DNA of 61,821 nt from an uncultured Senegalimassilia sp. (GTDB taxonomy: Bacteria; Actinomycetota; Coriobacteriia; Coriobacteriales; Eggerthellaceae): contig NZ_CABQJR010000013.1 in the NCBI RefSeq assembly GCF_902464545.1, forward strand, positions 1 to 61,821. The letters run 5' to 3'. The notes under the pieces were generated by a model. That model worked only from the letters and a program-made list of their open reading frames with translations. It was not told where the DNA came from and did not search any database. A program made the position numbers and the translations under genes. Shown in pieces: positions 8,109 to 15,382 of this stretch; position 1 is the stretch's first letter, and each line of letters begins with the position of its first letter.

Positions 8109-9734
8109 CTATTTCCCGCACATGTGCGATTCGCACCAAGCGCAGGCGTCGGGGGTTGCCGCCAGGCCGCCCAGGGCCGATTCACGCAGCTCGAAGGGAA
8201 GGCTGCGGCCCACCTTGTACATGGCCTCAACCGTTTGGTCGAAGCCCACCAGGTTGCCGATGCCGGCAAGCGAGGTCTGAGCGCTCACCAGCGCTGTTGC
8301 CGCGCCCGAGGCGTTGCGCTTCTGGCACGGCACCTCCACCAGGCCCGCAACCGGGTCGCATACCAGGCCCATCATGTTGGTGAGCGCGTTGCCGGCGGCG
8401 TTGAGGCATTGCTCGGGCGTGCCGCCCTCAAGCTCCACGCACGCCGCCGCGGCCATCGCCGCTGCCGACCCGATCTCAGCCTGGCAGCCGCCCTCGGCGC
8501 CGGAGACCGTGGCGTTGCGGGTGATCAGGTAGCCTACGGCGGCGGCGCAGGCCAGCGCGCGCTGCAGCTGCTCGTCGGAATACCCCTTCGCCTTCTGCAG
8601 CGCAAGCAGCACGCCGGGGATCACGCCGGCCGATCCGGCGGTGGGGGCCGCCACGATGCGGCCCATGGAAGCATTGGTCTCCAACACGGCCATCGCGTAG
8701 GCGCAGGCGCTGGCTATGGGCTCGCCGAGCACGTCGGCGCCCGAATCGCGCACCTTCGCCATGCGTTGCGCCTCTCCGCCTAAAAGCCCGCCCATGGATG
8801 CGGCCGGCGCGTCGAGCGGCAGGAACGCGGCGTCTTTCATGACGCGCAGCGCGTAGGCAAGGTATGCGCCCGTGCCGTCGACGTGCCCGCCGGCCTGCTG
8901 CACGGCCGCCTCGCGGCGCAGGAACACCTCGGAGATGGCGGCCTTCTGTGCGGCGCAAAGCGCGAGCAGCTGCGTCCCGTTCGCGAAATCAAGCGTGCGC
9001 AGGCTTTCGAGCGCCGCTGCCTGCTCGGCTTCCCCGATGGTTGCCTGGGTCTGGCCGAGCGAGGCGGCGGGGATGACGCGTACGCCGCGGATCAAGGGGT
9101 TTTCCAAGATGGTCGCCTGCGCATCGTCGTTGATACGCTGGTCGGTCTCGAGCACGGTCCATGCCGTGTCGCCGCGCTGCTCGCGGTACAGGCGGGCTGT
9201 GGCGATGTTGACGCCGTGCGCCGAAAGGCTGGTGGCGATATGCGCGAGCACGCCCGGCAGGTCGCGCTGCTGCACCACGATCGAGTGGCTCTCGCCGGTG
9301 ATGTAGACGTCCACCCCGTCTATCTTGCGGATGACGGCCGCGCCGCCGCCCACGCTTTCGCCGCGCACCTCCATGCGCCCACCCTCGGCGGTGTCGATGA
9401 CGATGTCGATGGTGTTGGGGTGCTCGTAGTCGTCGCAGTCGGGCAGGGGGATGAACGTGAAGTCGAGCCCCGCTTCGCGGGCGTGCGCGAACGAGTTGCG
9501 GATGCGCAGGTCGTCGGGCGCGAAGCCGAGCATGCCGGCGACTAGGGCCTTATCGGTGCCGTGGCCGGTTAGCGTATGCGCGAAGCTGCCGAGCAGGCGG
9601 AACTCCACGTGCGCCGGCAGTTCGCCGGCCAGTTTGCGCGCCATGTACGCGATGCGCAGCGCGCCGGCGGTGTGGCTGCTCGAAGGCCCCACCATCACCG
9701 GCCCGATGATATCGGTCAACCCAATCGTCTCCAT
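8109..9734 (-). CDS. sdaA: L-serine dehydratase, iron-sulfur dependent, single-chain beta-ACT-alpha form
   Basis: Deaminates L-serine to pyruvate and ammonia with an oxygen-sensitive iron-sulfur cluster, a common amino-acid fermentation step in anaerobes. The 541-residue chain joins the two subunits that Bacillus and clostridia encode separately. The beta domain opens with DIIGPVMVGPSSSHTAGA. An ACT-like segment (QQRDLPGVLAHIATSLSAHG) follows at about residues 150-200. The alpha domain begins near 245 and has the cysteine-bearing GGCQAEIGSAAAMA and GLVCDPVAGLVEVPCQKRN motifs plus a cysteine-rich C-terminus (CAWCESHMC). The ATG at 9734 is preceded by GAAGGAG. The ACT segment suggests binding of a small ligand, perhaps serine (inference). 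A single gene facing pcrA. Confidence 0.95.
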   Translation of the reverse strand: METIGLTDIIGPVMVGPSSSHTAGALRIAYMARKLAGELPAHVEFRLLGSFAHTLTGHGTDKALVAGMLGFAPDDLRIRNSFAHAREAGLDFTFIPLPDCDDYEHPNTIDIVIDTAEGGRMEVRGESVGGGAAVIRKIDGVDVYITGESHSIVVQQRDLPGVLAHIATSLSAHGVNIATARLYREQRGDTAWTVLETDQRINDDAQATILENPLIRGVRVIPAASLGQTQATIGEAEQAAALESLRTLDFANGTQLLALCAAQKAAISEVFLRREAAVQQAGGHVDGTGAYLAYALRVMKDAAFLPLDAPAASMGGLLGGEAQRMAKVRDSGADVLGEPIASACAYAMAVLETNASMGRIVAAPTAGSAGVIPGVLLALQKAKGYSDEQLQRALACAAAVGYLITRNATVSGAEGGCQAEIGSAAAMAAAACVELEGGTPEQCLNAAGNALTNMMGLVCDPVAGLVEVPCQKRNASGAATALVSAQTSLAGIGNLVGFDQTVEAMYKVGRSLPFELRESALGGLAATPDACAWCESHMCGK

Positions 9735-9997
9735 GTTCGCTCCTTCGCGCATCGCCGCCTTATGCGGTCGTTTCCGTTTCCGTACACTATACCGGCTTGC
9801 CGCCGGCGCGCGTAGCGGTTTACGCACGGTTAACGGTTCCAACACGTGGAGGAACCGTGCTCGGCGCCGGGCCGCCTACATGGTGGCGGCCGTCGCGCTC
9901 GATGCTGTGTCGGCGACACGGAGGGGTGGCGGATGCTACGCCCGAACACCGCTTGCATCTCCCGTTTGCGCCCGGTTCGTGGCAGTTCCCTAGGGTT

Positions 9998-10027
9998 TTG
10001 AACATGTGCTGCAAGCGAGGTTATAAT
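9998..10027 (+). promoter_or_regulatory. Sigma-70-type promoter of ppaC
   Basis: TTGAAC (9998-10003), an 18-base spacer and a consensus TATAAT (10022-10027), about 95 bases before the ppaC ATG. This is the only recognisable signal in the 388-base divergent gap between the serine dehydratase gene and ppaC. A possible -10 for the opposite gene (TATAGT on the minus strand at 9786-9791) is weaker. Confidence 0.75.
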
Positions 10028-10122
10028 GAGTGGTCGGCGTTGCGTCTATTTGCGAACGCTGCGCCGAAAAGGGTAGGACGATGAAGGGCCGGGCGTAACC
10101 CGGCTAGCGAAGGAGCGATCAC

Positions 10123-11061
10123 ATGGCGGCACCCATCCTGGTGTTCGGTCACAAGAACCCCGACAACGATGCCATCAGCGCAGCTGTTGGCTATGCGTAC
10201 CTGAAAAACGAGCTGGCCAAGCGCGCTGGTTCCGACGCCGTCTACGAGGCATGCCGTCTGGGCGGCCTTCCGCCGGAGACCGAGTGGATCCTGGGCGAGA
10301 ACGGCATCGAGGCGCCGCGTCTGATCGAGTCTCTTTCCGAGGGCCAGCAGGTCATCCTCGTCGACCACAACGAGGCGCTGCAATCCGCCGACGGCCTTGA
10401 CGCCGCCGAGATCGTCGAGATCGTCGACCATCACCGTCTGGGAGGCCTGGTCACCGCGCAGCCGCTGCGCTTCAACGCCAAGCCCGTCGGCTCCACCGCC
10501 GCCATCGTGGCGCGCGAGTTCGAGATCGAGGGCGTGGAGCTGCCGAAGGGCATCGCCGCGCTGCTGCTCGGCGCCATGCTCACCGACACCGTCATCATGA
10601 AGTCGCCCACCACCACCGACTTCGATCGCGACATCATCGCCCGCACGGCCGCTGCCGTGGGCGTCGACCCGGTCGAGTACGGCATGTCCATCTTCAAGTG
10701 CCGCTCCAATCCCGCCGAGCTGCCCGTCGACAAGCTGGTCAACGCCGACGCCAAGGAGTTCGAGCTGTCCAACGGCAACAAGGTCTACATCGGCCAGTAC
10801 GAAACGGTCGACCTGCGGGCCGTGCTCGGCCGCGAGGCCGAGATCCGCGAGGCCATCAAGGGCCTGGTCGCGGACAAGGGCTACCAGTTCGTTCTGTTCT
10901 TCGCCACCGACATCCTGGCCGAGGGCAGCCAGTTCATCTGCGAGGGCGACACCGATTTCGTCAACCGCGCCTTCGACATCGACTGCACCGACAAGTCCGT
11001 TTGGATGCCCGGCGTGCTCTCCCGCAAGAAGCAGGTGGCCGCACCCATCCTGGCGCTGTAA
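10123..11061 (+). CDS. ppaC: Manganese-dependent inorganic pyrophosphatase (family II)
   Basis: Hydrolyses pyrophosphate to phosphate in the cytoplasm, pulling biosynthetic reactions forward. The 312-residue protein belongs to the DHH superfamily. Its N-terminal GHKNPDNDAIS supplies His10, Asp14 and Asp16 as metal ligands, VDHNEA follows near residue 85, and the VDHH motif is at 101-104. The C-terminal DHHA2 domain ends with PGVLSRKKQVAAPI, which contains the substrate-binding SRKKQ signature. The ATG follows GAAGGAG. It has its own promoter and terminator, so it is monocistronic. Confidence 0.97.
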   Translation: MAAPILVFGHKNPDNDAISAAVGYAYLKNELAKRAGSDAVYEACRLGGLPPETEWILGENGIEAPRLIESLSEGQQVILVDHNEALQSADGLDAAEIVEIVDHHRLGGLVTAQPLRFNAKPVGSTAAIVAREFEIEGVELPKGIAALLLGAMLTDTVIMKSPTTTDFDRDIIARTAAAVGVDPVEYGMSIFKCRSNPAELPVDKLVNADAKEFELSNGNKVYIGQYETVDLRAVLGREAEIREAIKGLVADKGYQFVLFFATDILAEGSQFICEGDTDFVNRAFDIDCTDKSVWMPGVLSRKKQVAAPILAL

Positions 11062-11091
11062 CCTTGCGTTAGCAAACGTCATCGCATAAGA

Positions 11092-11119
11092 AAGCCCCCG
11101 CGCAAACGCGCGAGGGCTT
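11092..11119 (+). terminator. Terminator after ppaC
   Basis: An 11-pair stem with one mismatch (AAGCCC...GGGCTT outer, CGCGC/GCGCG-type inner) and a four-base loop, followed by a T-rich stretch, 31 bases after the ppaC stop. Confidence 0.8.
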
Positions 11120-11132
11120 CCTTTCGTTTCAG

Positions 11133-11250
11133 GACGCTTCGGGGACGTAGCACTATCTGTCACATTGCCCGCGTCGACATGGCGAACCGAAGCAGCGTCG
11201 TCTCCTCGCGTCCGCGCACTGACGTTTCGGGGACGTAGCACTATCTGTCA
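11133..11250. repeat. Tandem pair of REP-like repeats, family B (core GGGGACGTAG)
   Basis: Two 30-bp copies at 11133-11162 and 11221-11250 differ at one position, run in the same direction and are offset by 88 bases. The core GGGGACGTAG differs from family A by one base, but the rest of the unit is different. The second copy is bounded by CTGAC ... GTCAG. They lie in the convergent gap between ppaC and the LysR gene. Confidence 0.85.
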
Positions 11251-11349
11251 GGCCTCGTCCCGTTCGGTCTTCGCCAGCCGGCTGTTTATATCTTGCTGCG
11301 CGATTTGCGTATCCCGCGCCCGCTTCTTCTTGCGAAGCCCCATTCCGCC

Positions 11350-12225
11350 TTACGCGTCCGCTTCGCCCATGCGCCGCCGTATGAAGTCGAGTAAGAACGC
11401 GTGGAACTCGGCGGCTTTCTGGCCGAGCGGGTGTTTGGCCGTCTCCACCACGATATCGCGTTCGAACCCCGCATATGCGATCGGCGCCAGCACCACATCC
11501 GATCCCTCTAGCGCACCCCAGCTGCGTTCAGGCCAAAACCCCACGCCAAGCCCCAGCGCGATGAACTTGCGGACCACATCGGGGCTGTCCGACTCGAACA
11601 CCACGTTCGGTGCGAACCCCGCCTTCAGGCACAGTTCGTCGCACACCCCGCGGAATCCGCGCGTCCCCGCCAGACATACGAACGGCGCGTCGGCGAAATC
11701 CGCCAAAGACGCCGCGTTACCCTTCGCCTGCTCCTTGGGGATGGCCAGGCATATGCGCTCGCGAAACACCTGGGATGTACGCGCATCCGGTTTTGCCGCG
11801 GCCCCGCGGGCCTCCGTGCGCACCCGCACGTCCCAGCGGGCCTCGCTGTTCGCCTGGTTGATGACGAAGGCGGCCTGCGGAACCGTCGCGCGAAACGCCG
11901 CGATGGCGTCGACGGTCATGGACGTGGCGGCCTCGACGTCGATACGCACCGTGTTGCGCTCCTGGCCCTTTGCCTGGGCAATGACCTGGGGAATCTCGTC
12001 GAACGCGGCAAGCAACGGCGTCACCTTGCTCTCAAGCGCCTCGCCGCAGGGGGTGAGGCGTATGTTGCGCCCGGCGCGCTCGAACAGCTTCGCATCCAAC
12101 TCGCCCTCAAGACGGCGGATGGCCTGCGTCAGCGCCGGCTGAGCCACGCCAAGGCGCTTCGCCGAGTTCGTCATATGCTGGGTTTGCGCCACCTCGTGAA
12201 AATAGCGCAGCTGCAACAGCTCCAT
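11350..12225 (-). CDS. LysR-family transcriptional regulator
   Basis: A 291-residue LysR-type regulator. The N-terminal winged helix-turn-helix spans about residues 1-60, with the family pattern LLQLRYFHEVAQTQHMTNSA, then QPALTQAIRRLEGELDAKLFERAGR. A periplasmic-binding-like effector domain follows from about 90. The start is the ATG at 12225, preceded by a strong GGAGGTGCGC site; an ATG seven codons upstream lacks one. It is divergent from the small PQ-loop membrane protein gene, which is the usual arrangement for a LysR regulator and its target. The intergenic region (12226-12372) is AT-rich near 12280-12310, where an operator would be expected. The ligand is unknown. Confidence 0.92.
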   Translation of the reverse strand: MELLQLRYFHEVAQTQHMTNSAKRLGVAQPALTQAIRRLEGELDAKLFERAGRNIRLTPCGEALESKVTPLLAAFDEIPQVIAQAKGQERNTVRIDVEAATSMTVDAIAAFRATVPQAAFVINQANSEARWDVRVRTEARGAAAKPDARTSQVFRERICLAIPKEQAKGNAASLADFADAPFVCLAGTRGFRGVCDELCLKAGFAPNVVFESDSPDVVRKFIALGLGVGFWPERSWGALEGSDVVLAPIAYAGFERDIVVETAKHPLGQKAAEFHAFLLDFIRRRMGEADA

Positions 12226-12372
12226 GCGCACCTCCTTCAGCCTCAATGTGACGATAACGCGCAGATTATGGAAAACGCTTAACCTATAACGTTGACAGTT
12301 TTACCATAGCAAATCGCCGAGGGCATGCGCCCGCGGCGAACCTGCAGAATTCCACCAAGGGAGATGACGGAA

Positions 12373-12702
12373 ATGGCAGAGGCGCTTGAGGCGATCATGC
12401 TCATTTGCTTCGGGCTTTCGTGGCCTATGAACGCGTACAAGAACTTCAAGGCCCGTACGGCTGCGGGAACTAGTTGGCAGTTCATCTTGCTGATCACGCT
12501 CGGCTATTTCGCCGGCATCGCCGCGAAGTTCGTGTCCGGCACCATCAACTGGGTGCTTGCCGTGTATTTCATCAACGTCGTCTGCATCGCCGCAAATTGG
12601 GTTGTGTACTTCCGTAACTGCGCCATCGACCGTGAACGCGATCGACTGCGCAAAGAGGAGGACGCGCAGGACGCCATGGCGCAAGCGCGCGCCGCGCGAT
12701 AA
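12373..12702 (+). CDS. Small PQ-loop-like (SemiSWEET-type) membrane protein
   Basis: A 109-residue protein with three predicted membrane segments at about residues 4-22, 35-53 and 58-78, and a charged C-terminal helix (about 83-109). The motif SWPMNAYKNFKARTAAGTS resembles the PQ-loop signature of SemiSWEET sugar transporters (PQ...YKN...KT...G.S), but Trp-Pro-Met replaces the Pro-Gln pair. SemiSWEETs are three-helix proteins that work as dimers, so the size fits. Substrate and even transport activity are inference. I use the ATG at 12373, nine bases after AAGGGAG; an ATG at 12364 abuts that site too closely. Probably controlled by the divergent LysR protein. Confidence 0.75.
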   Translation: MAEALEAIMLICFGLSWPMNAYKNFKARTAAGTSWQFILLITLGYFAGIAAKFVSGTINWVLAVYFINVVCIAANWVVYFRNCAIDRERDRLRKEEDAQDAMAQARAAR

Positions 12703-12786
12703 AGGCACCCCCTCGCGCCGCGTGGTCGTTTCAAGCAGTCCTTGCGTTCGCGCGGGCGCTGGCCTATATCTATATATGAACCATTT

Positions 12787-12814
12787 CGGAAAGCCGCCTG
12801 AGCGCGGCTTTCCG
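12787..12814 (+). terminator. Terminator after the PQ-loop gene
   Basis: An 11-bp perfect stem, CGGAAAGCCGC paired with GCGGCTTTCCG, around a six-base loop. No T run follows, so efficiency is uncertain. Confidence 0.6.
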
Positions 12815-12824
12815 CGTATCCCGG

Positions 12825-12853
12825 TGAATCGACATCCCGATGAACCGACATCC
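12825..12853 (+). repeat. Short direct repeat before the M20 peptidase gene
   Basis: TGAATCGACATCC (12825-12837) and TGAACCGACATCC (12841-12853) repeat with a 16-base period, ending 18 bases before the GTG start. This could be an operator or chance. Confidence 0.35.
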
Positions 12854-12871
12854 TGACTGAAAGGGGATCCT

Positions 12872-13984
12872 GTGAAGCCCGACCGCCTGCTCGATTTGTT
12901 CTGCGAACTTGCGCGCATCGAAAGCCCGTCGCGTCGTGAGGCCCTTATGGCGAAACGGTGCAAGGCCGAGCTGGAGGGCCTGGGCTTCACCGTCCGCTTC
13001 GATGATTCCGCGGAACGGACCGGTTCCGACACGGGCAACCTGATCGCTTTCCGCGCCGGCAGCGCTCCCGGCGCCGTGTCGTTGTGCGGGCATATGGATA
13101 CCGTGCGCCCATGCAAGGGGATCGAACCCGTGGTGGAGGACGGCGTGATCCGCAGCGCGGGGGATACCATCCTCTCTGCCGACGATAAGGCTGGCGTAGC
13201 CGCCATTTTCGAGGGCGTTCGCAGCCTCATCGAAGCGGGTGAGGCGCTTCCGGATGTGCATGTCGTCCTGACCACGTGCGAAGAGATGCACCTGCTGGGC
13301 GCCGGCGCGCTCGATACGTCGTTTTTGCCGGAAGGCACGCCGTGCTACGTATTGGACGCCGACGGCGATCCGGGCACCATCATCAACCAGGCACCGTGCC
13401 ATTGCACGTTCACCGCAACCTTCCGCGGAAAGTCGGCGCATGCCGGCGTCGAGCCCGAGCGCGGCGTCTCGGCGCTTGCCATGGCGGCGCAGGCGGTCTG
13501 CCATATGCCCTTGGGGCGCATTTCCGCGCATACCACGTCCAACGTAGGCGTCATCGAGTGCGATGGGGCCACGAATGTGGTGCCCGGCACTTGCTGGCTG
13601 TCAGGCGAATGCCGTTCCACCTCCCTTGAGCGCGCCCGTGCCGAGCGCAGCGCCATGGACGAGGCCATGCGCGCGGCCGCGGCGCAGGCCGGCGGCAGCG
13701 TCGACATCGAGTGGCGCACCGACTACCTTCCTGTCTCCTACGCCTCCGACCACCCGTTGGTCGAAGGCGTCATGCGCGCGGCCCTGGCGGCCGGGCTGCG
13801 TCCCCGCCTTGCCGCATCCGGCGGAGGAGCGGATGCCAACATCTTGGCGGGACGTGGAGTCTCGGCGATCACGCTTGCCACGGGTATGGCCAACTACCAT
13901 TCCTGCGACGAATACATCACCGTGGACGATCTGAACGGCTGCGCGCGCCTAATCGAGCAGCTCGTGCTCGAGGCTCGCGAATAG
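12872..13984 (+). CDS. M20-family metallopeptidase (peptidase T / CPG2-like)
   Basis: A 370-residue di-zinc aminoacylase/peptidase of clan MH, probably cytosolic and acting on small peptides or acylated amino acids. Metal and catalytic motifs are in order: GHMDTV (His74, Asp76), SADDKAG (Asp104-Asp105), TCEEMHLLG (Glu137-Glu138), LDADGDPG near 162, and a late MANYHSCDEY that supplies a histidine. The smaller dimerisation domain sits between, with the sequence GKSAHAGVEPERG. The start is the GTG at 12872 after GAAAGGGG. It has no signal peptide. The pattern resembles PepT-like proteins, but the substrate cannot be assigned. Confidence 0.88.
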   Translation: MKPDRLLDLFCELARIESPSRREALMAKRCKAELEGLGFTVRFDDSAERTGSDTGNLIAFRAGSAPGAVSLCGHMDTVRPCKGIEPVVEDGVIRSAGDTILSADDKAGVAAIFEGVRSLIEAGEALPDVHVVLTTCEEMHLLGAGALDTSFLPEGTPCYVLDADGDPGTIINQAPCHCTFTATFRGKSAHAGVEPERGVSALAMAAQAVCHMPLGRISAHTTSNVGVIECDGATNVVPGTCWLSGECRSTSLERARAERSAMDEAMRAAAAQAGGSVDIEWRTDYLPVSYASDHPLVEGVMRAALAAGLRPRLAASGGGADANILAGRGVSAITLATGMANYHSCDEYITVDDLNGCARLIEQLVLEARE

Positions 13985-14194
13985 CGGCTCTGCCGCGCCG
14001 AGAGCGGTTTCGCCGACGGGGAAGGGCCCAGGGAGGCGCTGCCGGCGTCCTTGAAACGTCGGTTTCACGCCCGTTGCAGCGCTTGCCGGGATGCGCGACG
14101 ACCATGCCGATCAGGGCCGCGCACCGTTTCGCAACTTTTGCAACAACTTTTTGCGAATTTGTGTGCAAAACGTGCATCGCGGAACAACAAAACG

Positions 14195-14223
14195 TTGCAT
14201 GACCTGCCAAAACAAGGTACAAT
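14195..14223 (+). promoter_or_regulatory. Promoter P1 of the rpsL operon
   Basis: TTGCAT (14195-14200), a 17-base spacer and TACAAT (14218-14223). It would give a leader of about 175 bases ahead of rpsL. Confidence 0.7.
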
Positions 14224-14252
14224 ACCAATAGATACGCCCGGGTGCGTGGCGT

Positions 14253-14281
14253 TTGACAGCCCCTATACCCGGTGATAAAGT
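14253..14281 (+). promoter_or_regulatory. Promoter P2 of the rpsL operon
   Basis: A perfect -35 TTGACA (14253-14258), a 17-base spacer and TAAAGT (14276-14281) with an upstream TGA that forms an extended -10. It lies 58 bases downstream of P1, so two tandem promoters drive the operon. Confidence 0.7.
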
Positions 14282-14285
14282 TCCA

Positions 14286-14380
14286 ACTCGCGCTCCGAAA
14301 GGGGCAGGGTTTTCGCGTGCGTATCAGCTGAACGCACTTGGAAACCCGCGAGTAATGCGGCGGTGGTCTCGTACACCGCC
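14286..14380 (+). promoter_or_regulatory. Structured 5' leader of rpsL
   Basis: Downstream of P2 the leader can fold into an outer helix ACTCGCG (14286-14292) with CGCGAGT (14347-14353) enclosing a GTGCGT/ACGCAC hairpin (14317-14337). A separate perfect 7-bp hairpin GGCGGTG/CACCGCC (14359-14380) follows. The ribosome site AGAAGGAG comes right after. The rest of the gap between the M20 peptidase gene and here (13985-14194) shows nothing recognisable. Possible autoregulatory leader or stability element (inference). Confidence 0.5.
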
Positions 14381-14406
14381 GGAGGCAAATACAGAAGGAG
14401 AAGATT

Positions 14407-14778
14407 TTGCCTACCATCAACCAGCTGGTCCGCAAGGGCCGCAAGAAGTCGGTCGACAAGAAGAAGACGCCGGCTCTGAAGGGCAACCCGCAGAAGCGTG
14501 GCGTGTGCACCCGCGTGTACACCACCACCCCCAAGAAGCCGAACTCGGCTCTGCGTAAGGTCTGCCGTGTGCGCCTGGTCAACGGCATGGAGGTCACGGC
14601 CTACATCCCCGGCATCGGCCACAACCTGCAGGAGCACTCCATGGTGCTCATCCGCGGCGGTCGTGTTAAGGACCTCCCCGGTGTGCGCTACAAGGTCATC
14701 CGCGCCGCGCTGGACTGCGCCGCCGTGGACAACCGCAAGCAGGCTCGCAGCCGCTACGGTGCCAAGCGCCCGAAATAA
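14407..14778 (+). CDS. rpsL: 30S ribosomal protein S12
   Basis: A core protein of the decoding centre of the small subunit. Its 123 residues match the family length and contain TPKKPNSALRKVCRVRL with the lysine associated with streptomycin sensitivity (wild-type Lys), and GGRVKDLPGVRYKVIR with the Asp that is methylthiolated in many bacteria. The start is a TTG (14407) with GAAGGAGAAGATT immediately upstream; no ATG or GTG fits the conserved PTINQLVRKGR N-terminus. First gene of the str-S10 operon. Confidence 0.97.
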   Translation: MPTINQLVRKGRKKSVDKKKTPALKGNPQKRGVCTRVYTTTPKKPNSALRKVCRVRLVNGMEVTAYIPGIGHNLQEHSMVLIRGGRVKDLPGVRYKVIRAALDCAAVDNRKQARSRYGAKRPK

Positions 14779-14810
14779 GTAACCGTTAAGACGCGCGGGT
14801 TGTATGAAAG

Positions 14811-14838
14811 CGCCTCTCCCGAAAGGGTCGGGAAGGCG
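14811..14838 (+). other. Hairpin in the rpsL-rpsG intercistronic region
   Basis: CGCCTCTCCCGA pairs with TCGGGAAGGCG (one bulged C) around a five-base loop, with no T run, so it is not a classical terminator. In E. coli, S7 represses translation by binding the equivalent rpsL-rpsG spacer. A similar role here is inference. Confidence 0.5.
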
Positions 14839-14898
14839 GCAACCTAATGGGAAGGAGAAAGCTTCCCCGAAGCGCGCAGGAATCAGAAGGAGTTTTAC

Positions 14899-15369
14899 AT
14901 GCCGCGTCGTGCAGCAGCAGTCCGCCGTGAAGTTCAGCCGGACGCCGTCTACAACAACCGCCTTGTCACCCAGTTGATCAACAAGATCCTGCTGGACGGC
15001 AAGAAGTCCACCGCCGAGGGCATCGTCTACGGTGCTTTCGAGCTGGTTCAGGCCAAGACGGGCGAGGATCCGCTGGCTATCTTCAAGAAGGCCATGGACA
15101 ATGTCCGCCCCACCCTCGAGGTCAAGCCGAAGCGTGTCGGCGGCGCCACCTACCAGGTGCCGATGGAGGTCAACTCCCGCCGCGCCACCACGCTGGCCAT
15201 TCGCTGGATCGTGGACTTCTCCCGTAAGCGCAAGGAGCACACCATGAAGCAGCGCCTGGCTGCTGAGATCATGGACGCCGCCGAGAACACCGGCGCCTCC
15301 GTTAAGAAGCGCGAGGACCTGTACAAGATGGCCGAGTCCAACCGTGCGTTCTCGCACTATCGCTTCTAG
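14899..15369 (+). CDS. rpsG: 30S ribosomal protein S7
   Basis: A primary 16S rRNA-binding protein that nucleates assembly of the small-subunit head. The 156-residue product begins MPRRAAAVRREVQPDAVYNN and has the family's LINKILLDGKKSTAE segment, VKPKRVGGATYQVP and MKQRLAAEI...DAAENTGASVKKRED near the C-terminus. The ATG follows AGAAGGAG. It lies 120 bases after rpsL, with the hairpin in the gap, and 13 bases before fusA. Confidence 0.98.
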   Translation: MPRRAAAVRREVQPDAVYNNRLVTQLINKILLDGKKSTAEGIVYGAFELVQAKTGEDPLAIFKKAMDNVRPTLEVKPKRVGGATYQVPMEVNSRRATTLAIRWIVDFSRKRKEHTMKQRLAAEIMDAAENTGASVKKREDLYKMAESNRAFSHYRF

Positions 15370-15382
15370 GGCGTGACCTAAC

